DNA of 64,000 nt from Minwuia sp048007105 (GCF_048007105.1 NZ_CP180352.1:2418001-2482000); one strand, 5' to 3'; counted from the stretch's first letter, positions 17,231 through 28,005 are shown. Notes: generated from the letters alone by a model not told the origin. A program made the numbers and translations.

Positions 17231-18459
17231 CGGCGCTGCAGAGCGAGGCGATCCTTGCCCGTATCGCCGACCGCTCGGCGAGCCGCATCGAACTTGATCT
17301 GGAACGTCTGCCGACGCTGCTGGAGCGGCTGGGACGCCCGCATCTCCGTCTGCCGCGGGTCATCCACATCGCCGGCACCAACGGCAAGGGCTCCACGCTG
17401 GCCTTCCTGCGCGCCATGCTGCGCCACGCCGGCAAGCGGGTGCAGTGCTTCACGTCGCCCTATTTGCTGCGCGTCACCGAGGAGATCGAGCTGGCGGACG
17501 GCGAGATCGCCGACGACCGGCTCGCCGGGCTGCTGACGCGGGTCGACGAGGCGAGCGACGGCATCGGCCCGACCTCGTTCGAGGCGCTGGCCGCCGCTGC
17601 CTTCCTGGCCTTTGCCGAGGACGATGCCGACGTGCTGCTGATGGAGACGGCGATGGGCGGGCGGCTGGACGTCACCAATGTCGTGCCCGATCCGGCGCTG
17701 ACCGTGATCACCCCCATCGCACTGGATCACCAGGCGTTCCTGGGCGACACGATCGCGAAGATCGCGGGCGAGAAGGCCGGCATTCTGAAGCTCGGCGCGC
17801 CCTGCGTCGCCAATCCGGAGCATCCGGATGCCGTCGAGGTGATCGAACGCCGGGCCGCCGAACTCGGCATCGAGCTCGACCTGCTTCCGCCAGAAGCGGA
17901 TCATGACCTGCCGCCGCTGGGCCTCGCAGGTCCGCACCAGCAACGCAACGCCGCGCTCGCCGTCGCCGCGATGCGGCGCTTCGCACCGGAATTGCTGCCG
18001 GATGCGCTGGCGGGGCTGGTGGAGGCGCGCTGGCCTGCCCGGATGCAGCGCCTCGACCGCGACGATGTCGAGATCTGGATCGATGGCGGACACAATCCCC
18101 ACGCCGCGCGCGCGATGTCGGCTGCAATCGCGGCCTTGCCGCCGAAGCCGCTCGTGATGATTGTCGGCATGCTGGACAACCGGCCGGTGGGCGAATTTCT
18201 TTCCGCCTTCCGCAGCTTCGAACCGCTGGTGATCGGCGTGCCGCTGCCGGGGCAGCCGGTCTATTCGGTCGGGCGTCCCATGGCGCCTGAAGTCATCGCC
18301 GCCGCAGCTCACGACCTCGGCCTTAATGCGCTGGTCGCCGGTTCACCGGCCGAGGCGCTGGAGCAGATGCCGGGCGCGTGGGAGGAGACGCGCATCCTCG
18401 TCACCGGTTCCCTTTATCTCGCGGGCCGGGCGGCGGAAGAGCTCAGCCGTTCCGATTGA
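17227..18459 (+). CDS. folC: Bifunctional folylpolyglutamate synthase/dihydrofolate synthase
   Basis: 410 aa Mur-ligase-like enzyme adding glutamate to dihydropteroate and folates. The ATP loop is HIAGTNGKGST near residue 45. TSPYLLRVTEEI, METAMGGRLDVTN and DGGHNPHAARAM are typical FolC landmarks. It starts with GTG 17227 overlapping the accD stop, the sixth and last gene of the pyrF-to-folC string; a terminator-like hairpin follows about 100 bases downstream. Confidence 0.94.
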   Translation: MTALQSEAILARIADRSASRIELDLERLPTLLERLGRPHLRLPRVIHIAGTNGKGSTLAFLRAMLRHAGKRVQCFTSPYLLRVTEEIELADGEIADDRLAGLLTRVDEASDGIGPTSFEALAAAAFLAFAEDDADVLLMETAMGGRLDVTNVVPDPALTVITPIALDHQAFLGDTIAKIAGEKAGILKLGAPCVANPEHPDAVEVIERRAAELGIELDLLPPEADHDLPPLGLAGPHQQRNAALAVAAMRRFAPELLPDALAGLVEARWPARMQRLDRDDVEIWIDGGHNPHAARAMSAAIAALPPKPLVMIVGMLDNRPVGEFLSAFRSFEPLVIGVPLPGQPVYSVGRPMAPEVIAAAAHDLGLNALVAGSPAEALEQMPGAWEETRILVTGSLYLAGRAAEELSRSD

Positions 18460-18470
18460 TTACCGGCGCG

Positions 18471-18564
18471 CCCTGGACTTGATCCAGGGCCCATGCCAGA
18501 GCGGTGCTGGCAGATCAGCGGCGGCGGAAGCACTCAGGAATGGGTCCCGGGTCAGGCCCGGGAC
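18471..18564. repeat. Two-hairpin intergenic repeat, copy A
   Basis: A 94 bp unit bounded by two hairpins: CCCTGG-ACTTGAT-CCAGGG at 18471-18489 and an 8 bp stem GTCCCGGG/CCCGGGAC at 18544-18564. Its reverse complement matches 41321-41414 along most of its length, including CCATTCCTGAG, CCGCCGCCG and GGGCCCTGGATCAAGTCC. It lies downstream of folC. Confidence 0.8.
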
Positions 18565-18597
18565 GCCGGACGTTGCGGTCCGCCCGGTCCTTTTTTG
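18561..18597 (+). terminator. Intrinsic terminator candidate after folC
   Basis: GGAC-(GC)-CGG at 18561-18569 can pair with CCGGTCC at 18584-18590 (seven pairs with a two-base bulge), directly followed by six T (18591-18596). The 5' arm overlaps the second hairpin of the repeat. It would end the pyrF-to-folC transcript before uvrB. Confidence 0.45.
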
Positions 18598-18642
18598 TTC
18601 CCGGGCCTTCCCCCGCGCGGCGGGCTGGCCCATATTGCCGGC

Positions 18643-20914
<2,272 letters not shown>

Positions 20915-20916
20915 CA

Positions 20917-21465
20917 ATGGAAGACGCCTGGACTGCCGAAACAAGGGAAGCCGGCCTCGCCATTGGCCCGTCTGTGGACGCGGTAACGACGGTGGCCGCG
21001 TCTGCATCCGCGGTCTGGGACCGTCTGACCGAGGAAGGCTATCTGAAGAAGTGCCATCCGTTCTGCTCTGCCACCGAGGTCGAGCGCTGGCCGGGCGAGG
21101 GGGCGCGGGATTCGATCACCTATTATTCCGGCCGCCGCTACGTGCGGAACTTCGCGCGCTGGATCGAGGGCGAGGGCTACGACATCGAGCTCGGCGAGGG
21201 CGCGGGCCGGACGGCGCGGGTGCTCTGGCGATTCATTCCCGAAGGCGACGACCGGACGCGGGTCGACATACGCGTCTTCCCGCTGCTGCCCGGCGACATG
21301 CCCGAGGCAAGGAAGCAGGCGATCCTGGACAAGGAATTCGGCGCCGACCTGCAGCACTATCTCGACGGCGTGGTGAAGGGCATCAGGCACTGGATCGAGA
21401 CCGGCACGCCGGTGACCGAGGACCAGTTCGGCTGGAACCCGCTCTACTCCGCGCCGCGCGTCTGA
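20917..21465 (+). CDS. SRPBCC family (START-like) protein
   Basis: 182 aa. The VTTVAASASAVWDRLTEEGYLKKCHPFCSA pattern near residues 25-50 is the start of a helix-grip SRPBCC/polyketide-cyclase-like fold, followed by alternating strands (SITYYSGRRYVRNF, ARVLWRFIPEGDDRTRVDIRV) and a C-terminal amphipathic helix. These proteins bind hydrophobic ligands; the ligand is unknown. ATG 20917 has GGAAGAAG eight bases upstream, so it has its own ribosome binding site even though it lies in frame with the shifted uvrB reading. Probably cotranscribed with uvrB. Confidence 0.75.
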   Translation: MEDAWTAETREAGLAIGPSVDAVTTVAASASAVWDRLTEEGYLKKCHPFCSATEVERWPGEGARDSITYYSGRRYVRNFARWIEGEGYDIELGEGAGRTARVLWRFIPEGDDRTRVDIRVFPLLPGDMPEARKQAILDKEFGADLQHYLDGVVKGIRHWIETGTPVTEDQFGWNPLYSAPRV

Positions 21466-21496
21466 GCGCCATTGGGTCCCGTCTGCTCAGTCTGGC

Positions 21497-21593
21497 ACCC
21501 CCGCTTCATGCGGGGGTCCGGCTGGTGAGTTGATGGCGACTGCCAAGGTCTGCGATTGACCGCTGCACCGGACCCCGGCTCGGGGGCCGGGGT
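21497..21593. repeat. Two-hairpin intergenic repeat, copy C
   Basis: Bounded by ACCCCCGC/GCGGGGGT (21497-21504 and 21510-21517, loop TTCAT) and ACCCCGGC/GCCGGGGT (21572-21579 and 21586-21593). It has the same plan as copies A and B, two 8 bp hairpins about 60 bases apart, but different stem sequence. Confidence 0.65.
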
Positions 21594-21630
21594 GACGTGT
21601 AAGCGGGGGCATTGGCCGAGCAATGGCGTC

Positions 21631-21709
21631 ATGCCGGACTTGATCCGGCATCCGGTCACTCGTCAGACTGGCGGCGCAGCCGCTCCGGACCCCCGCACAA
21701 GGCGGGGGT
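21631..21709. repeat. Two-hairpin intergenic repeat, copy D
   Basis: Bounded by ATGCCGGA/TCCGGCAT with loop CTTGA (21631-21651) and ACCCCCGC/GCGGGGGT with loop ACAAG (21689-21709). The CTTGA loop matches the loop type seen in copies A and B. Copies C and D together fill most of the 291-base gap between the SRPBCC gene and the small ORF at 21757. Confidence 0.65.
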
Positions 21710-21756
21710 GACGATCCGGGGCCGGGAACCAACGTGAAGCAGGCCCTTCGGACCCC

Positions 21757-22041
21757 ATGATCCACAGCATCGACTGTATGACCCGGCTGGAGCCGCCTGA
21801 CGCCATGTCGCGCATCCGCGACGCCATCGCACGCCAGCAGGGCCGGATCGCCGATCACAAGCTCTCGGACGGGACGGTGGGCCTGTTCAACTTCGCCCTG
21901 CCGGACAGCCGCTTCGAGGATTTTCTGGACGGGTTGCCGGAACTGGCGGTCTGGGTCGAGCGGGCGGTCAGCCCGGAGCGGGTGCGGGGCCGGGAGATCC
22001 GCTGCCGCCTCGCCGTGGCCTTCCCCGATCTGGCGGAGTGA
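21757..22041 (+). CDS. Hypothetical protein
   Basis: 94 aa, not recognised. It reads as a plausible globular protein (MSRIRDAIARQQGRIADHKL helix, then GTVGLFNFALPDSRFEDFLDGL and RVRGREIRCRLAVAF strands) with no signal peptide or membrane segment. There is no clear Shine-Dalgarno before ATG 21757; ATG 21778 is an alternative start. It sits between hairpin repeats and the attenuator leader, so it may be spurious. Confidence 0.4.
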   Translation: MIHSIDCMTRLEPPDAMSRIRDAIARQQGRIADHKLSDGTVGLFNFALPDSRFEDFLDGLPELAVWVERAVSPERVRGREIRCRLAVAFPDLAE

Positions 22042-22061
22042 CCGCCATGCGCGGCGCGGCG

Positions 22062-22090
22062 TTGACCGCTTCGCCGGGCAGGCCTAGCTT
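22062..22090 (+). promoter_or_regulatory. Sigma70-like promoter for the exporter leader
   Basis: TTGACC (22062-22067), a 17-base spacer, and TAGCTT (22085-22090). Transcription would start near 22097, just before the Shine-Dalgarno of the leader ORF. The -10 is weak. Confidence 0.4.
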
Positions 22091-22118
22091 TCTCCCGCAA
22101 CGCAGGGGAGCCAGTTCC

Positions 22119-22169
22119 ATGCATCCGTATAGGGCGGTAGACGTATTGGTAAGGCGCGTGGGCCGGTAG
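22119..22169 (+). CDS. Putative 16-residue leader peptide
   Basis: Reads MHPYRAVDVLVRRVGR and stops with TAG at 22167-22169. GGGGAG at 22105-22110 is eight bases before the ATG, an almost ideal Shine-Dalgarno. The ORF is inside the exporter's 5' leader, and its last codons overlap the 5' arm of the closing stem of the RNA structure that precedes the terminator. That placement is what a regulatory leader peptide would need; protein function is not expected. Confidence 0.5.
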   Translation: MHPYRAVDVLVRRVGR

Positions 22170-22230
22170 CACCGGCAGCCATGACGGCACCCCATGCGCC
22201 TCCGGTTCTCCGCCGGGGGCGTTTTCTTTC
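22153..22230 (+). promoter_or_regulatory. Structured attenuator upstream of MFS exporter
   Basis: P1 pairs 22153-22162 (GGCGCGTGGG) with 22191-22200, ten pairs including one G-U. Inside it are two hairpins: CCGG/CCGG (22163-22166 with 22172-22175) and GCC/GGC (22178-22180 with 22186-22188). The 3' strand of P1 (22197-22200) is also the base of the terminator stem that follows, so P1 and the full terminator exclude each other. Confidence 0.5.
22197..22230 (+). terminator. Intrinsic terminator in exporter leader
   Basis: CGCCTCCGG (22197-22205) pairs with CCGGGGGCG (22213-22221), nine pairs with one G-U, loop of seven, followed by TTTTCTTTC. It lies 24 bases before the exporter ATG and after the leader ORF, so it is positioned to control read-through, not to end an upstream gene. 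Confidence 0.65.
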
Positions 22231-22254
22231 TGCACCGATTTCCGAGACAGTCCC

Positions 22255-23454
22255 ATGCGCCCCGCCTCTTCGCCGCCCCGCCTGCCGACACTGATCCTGC
22301 TCACCGCGCTGGCAATCCTGACGCTGAACATGTTCCTGCCGGCCCTGGCCCATATGGCCGAGGCCCTCGAGACCGACTACGCCACGGCCAGCCTCTCCAT
22401 CGGCGGCTATCTGGCGGTGACGGCGGTGGTGCAGCTGTTCGCCGGGCCGCTGTCGGACCGCATCGGCCGGCGTCCGGTGGTGCTGGGCGCGCTGGCCATC
22501 TTCATCGCCGCATCGGCCGGCTGCGCCATGGCCGGCAGCATCGAGGTCTTTCTGGCGTTCCGGGTGCTGCAGGCGGTGGTGATCTCCTGCTTCGCCATGT
22601 CGATGGCCATCGTGCGCGACACCACCGCGGAGCAGAAGGCGGCGGGGCTGATCAGCTACATCACCATGGCGATGGCCGTTGCGCCGATGCTGGGTCCGGT
22701 GCTGGGCGGTGCGCTGGACACATTGCTGGGCTGGCGCGCGAACTTCTGGTTCTACGCCGCCGCCGGCGTGGCGATGCTGCTGCTCGCCTGGGCCGATCTC
22801 GGCGAGACCCGTCAGCACAAGGGTCCGGGCCAGCGGAAGGGCGGCTATCTGGAACTGCTGGCCGAGCCGCGCTTCTGGGGCTTCGCGCTGTGCACCATGT
22901 CCTCGACCGGCGCGTTCTACACCTTCATCGCCGGCGCGCCGCTGGTCGCCACCGAGACCTTCGGCATCACCTCGGCCACGCTCGGCATGATCATCGGGTC
23001 CATTACCGCGGGCTTCATGTTCGGCAGTTTCCTGTCGGGACGCCTGACCCGCCGGTTCGAGGTCACGACCATGATGCTGCTCGGGCGAATCGTCGCCTGC
23101 ATCGGCCTCTCGGTCGGGCTGGCGGCCGTGCTCGGCGGACACGTCGAGCTCTGGAGCTACTTCGCATCGACCATCATGCTCGGCCTGGGCAACGGTCTGA
23201 CCATGCCCAGCGCCCATGCCGGCATCCTGTCGGTCCGGCCCGATCTGGCAGGCACTGCGGCGGGCTTCAACGGCGCGCTGACGGTCGCAGGCGGCGCTGT
23301 GCTGACAACCTTCACGGCGGTCGTGCTGGTCCGGACCGATCCGCCGGCGATGCTGCTCGCCATCATGCTGGCGCTGTCGGTGGCCGGTCTGGCGGCCACG
23401 CTCTGGGTGCGGCGGTTGCGGCGGGTGGCGCCACCGGCGCCTACGGCCACGTGA
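22255..23454 (+). CDS. Bcr/CflA-type MFS multidrug efflux transporter
   Basis: 399 aa, 12 membrane helices, inner membrane. The opening LILLTALAILTLNMFLPALAHMAEAL and the motif-A loop GPLSDRIGRRPVVLGA near residue 64 are typical of the Bcr/CflA drug-efflux branch. FRVLQAVVISCFAMSMAIVRD contains the conserved Arg of helix 4, and MLGPVLGGALDTLLGWRANF is antiporter motif C-like. The Shine-Dalgarno is weak. The upstream leader peptide and terminator suggest attenuation control, fitting an inducible drug pump. The 3' end overlaps the convergent GST gene by 14 bases. Confidence 0.88.
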   Translation: MRPASSPPRLPTLILLTALAILTLNMFLPALAHMAEALETDYATASLSIGGYLAVTAVVQLFAGPLSDRIGRRPVVLGALAIFIAASAGCAMAGSIEVFLAFRVLQAVVISCFAMSMAIVRDTTAEQKAAGLISYITMAMAVAPMLGPVLGGALDTLLGWRANFWFYAAAGVAMLLLAWADLGETRQHKGPGQRKGGYLELLAEPRFWGFALCTMSSTGAFYTFIAGAPLVATETFGITSATLGMIIGSITAGFMFGSFLSGRLTRRFEVTTMMLLGRIVACIGLSVGLAAVLGGHVELWSYFASTIMLGLGNGLTMPSAHAGILSVRPDLAGTAAGFNGALTVAGGAVLTTFTAVVLVRTDPPAMLLAIMLALSVAGLAATLWVRRLRRVAPPAPTAT

Positions 23455-24218
23455 AGCGGATCGTCCCCTTCTCCATCCCCTCGAGAACGATCTTCACCCC
23501 GCCGGATTTCATCATCCATTCCAGCCGGTGATCGCGGTATTCCCGCTTGATCTCGCCCGATGCCAGCCGCTCGGCGGCCAGCGCTCATGCCGCCCGCGGC
23601 GGCTTCGAACTCGGCGAAGGTGGCCTGCACCGAGGGGCGCTGGATCAACCGCTCCCGCCAGAGCGTCAGCGGCGCGCCGTCGGGCGTGCCGAGCCCGTAG
23701 TGGAAGGAGCGGTTCACGTAGGCCGCGACCGAAACGTCCGCCCAGCCAAACTCATTGCCGCCGAACCATGGGTCGTCCCCCAGCTTCGCGGTCAGCCAGT
23801 CCTGGAGGTCTCGGGTCTGGCGCGCAGCCTCGGCCAGCATCGCGTCGGCATCGGCGCCCGTCGCCCGTCGGAACCAGCGGATCTCGCCGATGCCCCAGTT
23901 CACGGCCTCGTAGAGCGTGTCGCAGACGTCCTCGATCATGCGCGCTTCGGCGCGTGCGAACGGATCGGCCGGCAGCAGCGCCGGCTCGGGAAACTTGTCC
24001 TCGAGATATTCGAGGATGATCGTGGAATCGAAGATCTGCGCCTCGCCGTCGATCAGCGACGGGACCTCCAGACGCACGCTGGATTCTGCGAAGGCGCCGC
24101 CGGACCGGCCCGAGCCGAGACCTTCCGGCAGTTCCTTCGTGAATGCGATGCCCTTCTCGCGCAGTGCGATCTTCACCTTCTGGACGTAGGACGACAGCGG
24201 GTGTTCGTAGAGATGCAT
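23441..24218 (-). CDS. Glutathione S-transferase family protein, frame disrupted
   Basis: About 258 aa. An N-terminal thioredoxin-like domain (MHLYEHPLSSYVQKVKIALR, then RLEVPSLIDGEAQIFDSTII) precedes an all-helical C-terminal domain (EARMIEDVCDTLYEAVNWG). Near 23582 one extra base breaks the frame. Removing it gives SLAAERLASGEIKREYRDHR and a tail ending FTWP with TAG at 23441-23443. The restored end overlaps the convergent exporter gene by 14 bases. Without repair the protein would run out of frame for over 100 residues. The substrate is unknown. Confidence 0.78.
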
Positions 24219-24241
24219 CGGGTTTCCTTTCCCGCGGGGTA

Positions 24242-25222
24242 TCAGCCGATCTCGATGATCAGCTTGCCCTCGGCCTTGCGGTCGCGCATGGCCTTCAGCG
24301 CGTCGATGCCGGTGTCCAGGCTGTAGATGCCGCCGATATGGGGGTGCAGCTTTCCCTGCTGCCACCAGTCGAACATCTCGGCCATGTTGGCGCGGCTCTT
24401 GTCGGGCATCCGGCGGGAGAAGCCCTGATAGGCGACGCCGACCAGTTCGATCTGCTTGATCAGTATGTGGTTGGCTGGCAGTTGCGCGATGGACCCCGCG
24501 GCGAAGCCGATCACCAGCATCCGTCCGCCCCAGTTGATGGAGCGGATCGCCTGCTGGCTGAAATCTCCGCCGACGCTGTCGAAGATCACGTCCGCGCCCT
24601 GGCCGCCGGTGGCCTCCTTCACCTGGTGGCGCAGTTCGGGGCCTTCCGCGTAGTTGATCAGGATATCGGCGCCGCGCCCCTTGCAGACGGCGAGTTTCTC
24701 CGCGCTGCTGGCTGCGGCGATCACCGTCGCGCCGAGCGCCTTGCCGCCCTCGATCGCGGCGAGGCCTGTGCCGCCGGAGGCGCCGAGCACCAGCAGGCTC
24801 TCGCCGGCCTTGAGTTCGCCGCGGTCCACCAGGGCGTGCCGGATGGTGCCGTAGGTCAGGCAGAAGGCGGCGGCGGTCTTCCAGTCCATCTCGTCGGGCA
24901 GGCGGAACAGCCAGTCGACGGGCGAGACGACATACTCGGCGAAGCAGCCAACCCACGGATGCACCGCGACCCGGTCACCGACCGAAACCCCGCTGACGCC
25001 AGGGCCGAGTTCCGCGACGATGCCGGCGGCCTCCATGCCGGGCGCGAAGGGCGGCTCGCCGGCATACTGGTACTTGCCCTCCGGCATCAGCACGTCCGGG
25101 AAGTTGAGCGCCGCCGCCTTGACCTGCACCAGAACCTCTCCGGGTCCCGGTGACGGCTTCGGCAGGTCGCCGACCGTCAGGTCGTCGATGGATCCGATCT
25201 TGCTGCAGACAATGGCTTTCAT
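24242..25222 (-). CDS. NADPH:quinone oxidoreductase family protein (zinc-independent MDR)
   Basis: 326 aa. It has an N-terminal GroES-like domain (PGPGEVLVQVKAAALNFPDVL, residues about 26-46) and a C-terminal Rossmann domain with VLGASGGTGLAAIEGGKALG near residue 145. Zinc-ligand cysteines of alcohol dehydrogenases are absent, which fits the quinone oxidoreductase branch. It ends with GKLIIEIG. It lies 23 bases upstream of the GST gene on the same strand, so the two may form a detoxification pair. Confidence 0.88.
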   Translation of the reverse strand: MKAIVCSKIGSIDDLTVGDLPKPSPGPGEVLVQVKAAALNFPDVLMPEGKYQYAGEPPFAPGMEAAGIVAELGPGVSGVSVGDRVAVHPWVGCFAEYVVSPVDWLFRLPDEMDWKTAAAFCLTYGTIRHALVDRGELKAGESLLVLGASGGTGLAAIEGGKALGATVIAAASSAEKLAVCKGRGADILINYAEGPELRHQVKEATGGQGADVIFDSVGGDFSQQAIRSINWGGRMLVIGFAAGSIAQLPANHILIKQIELVGVAYQGFSRRMPDKSRANMAEMFDWWQQGKLHPHIGGIYSLDTGIDALKAMRDRKAEGKLIIEIG

Positions 25223-25284
25223 GGCGCGCTCTCCCCTGGGCCGAATGTCCGACGGGCAGGGAGGGCGGTCAACCGCTCAGGCGC

Positions 25285-26391
25285 TCAGGGCAGTTCCGCG
25301 TCCTGCGGTGGCCAGTTGGGCCGGTCGGGGGCGTAGAGGCGGGTGACATGACCCATCTTGCGTCCGGGCCGGGCCTCGGCCTTGCCGTAGAGGTACAGGC
25401 TGTCGCCGCCGGCCACGAGGTCCGACCAGCGGTCGGCATCGTCGCCGATCAGGTTCCGCATCACGGCGCGGTGGTGGAAGCCGGTCGCGCCCAGCGGCAG
25501 GCCCGCGGTGGCCCGCACCTGCTGTTCGAACTGGCTGACGCGGCAGGCCTCGATGGTCCAGTGGCCCGAATTGTGGGGCCGCGGCGCCATCTCGTTGAAA
25601 AGGACCCCGCCTTCGGGCGTGACGAAGAACTCGACCGCCAGAAGACCGACGACGTCCAGCGCCTCGATCAGCGTGCGCGCGGCCTCCTCGGCCTGCTTCA
25701 CCGCCGACGAGGCGACGGCCGCCGGAGCGATGGTGAGGGCCAGGATGTGATGCTCGTGACGGTTCTCGACCGCGGTGTAGGACTTCACGTCGCCGTCCAG
25801 GCCGCGCGCTGCGACGACCGAGATCTCGGCGGTGAAATCGACGAAGCTTTCCAGAATGGCCGCCGGCCGGCCGAGATCCGCGAAGGCGGGGGCGGCGTCG
25901 GCGGCGGTGCGGATGATCCGCTGTCCCTTGCCGTCGTAACCCTCCCGGCGGGTCTTCAGCACGGACGGTGCGCCGATCAACTCCACCGCATCTTCGAGAT
26001 CGGTGTCGCTGGTCACCGCCTCGAAGGGGGCGACGGGAACGCCGAGATTCCGCGCCGTGGTCTTCTCGGCCAACCGGTCCTGGGCCACGGCCAGCACATG
26101 CGATCCCGGCCGGACCGGCACGCGGGCCTCCAGCCGTTCGACCGCCGAAACGGGCACATTCTCGAATTCCAGCGTCACGGCGTCGACCGCGTCCGCGAAC
26201 GCGTCCAGCGCCGCCTCGTCCTCCCATCCGGCGACTGTGGCCGAGGCGCAGACCTGTTCGGTGGGGCTGTCCGCGTCGGGGGTGTAGACGTGAACGCGAT
26301 ATCCTAGCCGCGCGGCAGCCAGCGCCATCATGCGGCCCAGCTGCCCGCCCCCGAGGACGCCGATCACCGATCCGGGCGGCAGGGGCATCAT
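25285..26391 (-). CDS. purK: 5-(carboxyamino)imidazole ribonucleotide synthase
   Basis: 368 aa ATP-grasp enzyme making N5-CAIR from AIR, ATP and bicarbonate. VIGVLGGGQLGRMMALAA opens the protein, VLKTRREGYDGKGQ is the ATP-grasp loop near residue 140, and LFNEMAPRPHNSGHWT carries metal ligands near 255. ATG 26391 overlaps the purE stop as ATGA, the usual purE-purK coupling. Confidence 0.95.
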   Translation of the reverse strand: MMPLPPGSVIGVLGGGQLGRMMALAAARLGYRVHVYTPDADSPTEQVCASATVAGWEDEAALDAFADAVDAVTLEFENVPVSAVERLEARVPVRPGSHVLAVAQDRLAEKTTARNLGVPVAPFEAVTSDTDLEDAVELIGAPSVLKTRREGYDGKGQRIIRTAADAAPAFADLGRPAAILESFVDFTAEISVVAARGLDGDVKSYTAVENRHEHHILALTIAPAAVASSAVKQAEEAARTLIEALDVVGLLAVEFFVTPEGGVLFNEMAPRPHNSGHWTIEACRVSQFEQQVRATAGLPLGATGFHHRAVMRNLIGDDADRWSDLVAGGDSLYLYGKAEARPGRKMGHVTRLYAPDRPNWPPQDAELP

Positions 26392-26888
26392 CCGCGGTCC
26401 GGTTCCTCGGCGACCGAATCGGTCTGCTTCGCCCGCCATGCCGCCAGCCGTTCGGCCAGCGCCTCGTCCTGCAGTGCGACGATGGCGGCGGCCATCAGGC
26501 CGGCATTCTTGGCGCCGGCCTTGCCGATCGCCAGCGTGCCGACGGGCACGCCGCCAGGCATCTGGACGATGGAGAGCAGGCTGTCCATGCCGGACAGGGC
26601 CTTGCTCTCGACCGGGACGCCGAGCACCGGCACCTGGGTCTGTGCGGCCACCATGCCCGGCAGATGCGCCGCGCCGCCGGCGCCGGCGATGATCGCCATC
26701 AGTCCCCGGGCGCGGGCGCTTGCAGCGTAATCCGCCATGCGTGCGGGCGTGCGGTGGGCGGAGACGATCTTTACCTCATGCGGCACATCCAGGCTCTCCA
26801 GGATCTCCACGGCGTGGGCCATGGTCTCCCAGTCGGACTGGCTGCCCATGATCACTCCGACTTTCGGTGCCGATTGCGCGCCGTTCAT
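26388..26888 (-). CDS. purE: N5-carboxyaminoimidazole ribonucleotide mutase
   Basis: 166 aa, the normal length of class I PurE. VGVIMGSQSDWETM and VSAHRTPARM (catalytic His) are diagnostic; IIAGAGGAAHLPGMVAAQT follows. ATG 26888 was preferred over an upstream start at 26954, which would add 22 unconserved residues. It is coupled to purK by an ATGA overlap and is divergent from the GGDEF gene. Confidence 0.95.
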   Translation of the reverse strand: MNGAQSAPKVGVIMGSQSDWETMAHAVEILESLDVPHEVKIVSAHRTPARMADYAASARARGLMAIIAGAGGAAHLPGMVAAQTQVPVLGVPVESKALSGMDSLLSIVQMPGGVPVGTLAIGKAGAKNAGLMAAAIVALQDEALAERLAAWRAKQTDSVAEEPDRG

Positions 26889-27048
26889 GCTTGCGTCCGT
26901 TATCCCCAGATTTCGGAAAGCGGCGGAGTATACGGGCCGCGACTGCCGAGGCAAGCGCCCGGTTCGGCGCGGTAGAAGTTTGTTAACTGACTGCGGCCAT
27001 GATGGTCGCCGGGCGGCGCAGTGCGGGGTTCCCCATCGGGAGTGCAGA

Positions 27049-27789
27049 ATGAAGATCGGCGGCTACAGCAATATCCAGTCTTCACGTCCCGCGGCACCGG
27101 CCCGCGGCCGGACGGCCGCCGCTGTGTCCGACAGCAGCAGCGGGTCCGCTGCCCGCGAAATCAACGACACCGCCGAAGTTGCGGGCATTCCCGCACATGA
27201 ACTGACCCCGAAGGTGCGCGACGCGATCATGAGCCTGATGGCCGAGGTCGAGTCGCTGCGCAGCCAGTTGCACGATGCCCAGCGCCGCACCGAGGAAGCC
27301 GAGAAGGTGGCGGACCAGGATCCGCTGACCCCTGTCTCCAACCGCCGCGCCTTCGTGCGCGATCTCTCGCGGATGATCTCCTATTCCGAACGGTATGGCG
27401 TGCCGGCCAGCCTGATCTTCTTCGACGTCAACGGCATGAAGCAGATCAACGACACCCATGGCCACAAGGCGGGTGACGACGCATTGCTGACCGTTGCCGA
27501 CAAGCTGGTCGCGAACACACGTGATTCCGACGTGGTCGGGCGGCTGGGCGGCGACGAGTTCGCCGTCGTGCTGGCCCAGGCCGACGAGAAAGCCGCCATG
27601 ATGAAGGCGGAGGAACTGGTCGAGGCGATCCAGTCCGAACCGGTCGTGGTCAACGGCGAGACGGTGCCGATCTCCGTCGCCTACGGCATTTTCCCCTTCC
27701 GGCCGGGTGAGGATGCATCGTCGACGCTCGCGGAAGCCGACCGCCGCATGTATGAGCGAAAACGTCGCATGAAGGCCGACGCCGCCTGA
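27049..27789 (+). CDS. GGDEF domain diguanylate cyclase
   Basis: 246 aa cytoplasmic protein. Residues 1-40 are low-complexity, 45-95 form a probable coiled coil (VRDAIMSLMAEVESLRSQLH), and about 95-246 form the GGDEF domain. The active loop is RLGGDEFAVVL, preceded by RDSD, an RxxD inhibitory I-site at the correct five-residue distance, so a functional, feedback-inhibited cyclase is expected. No sensory domain or membrane helix is present. ATG 27049 gives MKIGGYSNIQ; a longer open frame from 26737 crosses purE and is rejected. Confidence 0.88.
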   Translation: MKIGGYSNIQSSRPAAPARGRTAAAVSDSSSGSAAREINDTAEVAGIPAHELTPKVRDAIMSLMAEVESLRSQLHDAQRRTEEAEKVADQDPLTPVSNRRAFVRDLSRMISYSERYGVPASLIFFDVNGMKQINDTHGHKAGDDALLTVADKLVANTRDSDVVGRLGGDEFAVVLAQADEKAAMMKAEELVEAIQSEPVVVNGETVPISVAYGIFPFRPGEDASSTLAEADRRMYERKRRMKADAA

Positions 27790-28005
27790 TCCCCGGGGCA
27801 GATGCACCTCGAGGAAACCCTTGCATTTCCTGAATTGTGGCCGAAAATGGGCGCAAGTCACCAAACGGCCACTACGCTGTCATGGCGGGGACATACAGCG
27901 ACGATATCTTGAATCATCAGCGATCAGGCCCACCTTCCGGTGGTCGTTACGTGCAGCAAGACCCTGCATCGCTAATGAATGCAAAAAACAAGAGGTGCAA
28001 CCACA

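Noticed and set aside
21481..21720. CRISPR-like array
   Set aside because: Hairpins recur, but the stems differ and there are no regular direct repeats with unique spacers or cas genes.
22130..22200. tRNA-like fragment (GGTAGACG and TTGGTAAGGCGC) upstream of the exporter
   Set aside because: No acceptor stem or T arm; the bases fold better as P1 with two inner hairpins, next to a terminator.
22097..22254. Known riboswitch (guanidine, fluoride, Mn, SAM types)
   Set aside because: None of the conserved core sequences I can recall are present; the leader ORF makes peptide-based attenuation a better fit.
26737..27048. N-terminal extension of the GGDEF protein
   Set aside because: It would overlap purE antisense, and the added residues show no domain; ATG 27049 is adequate.
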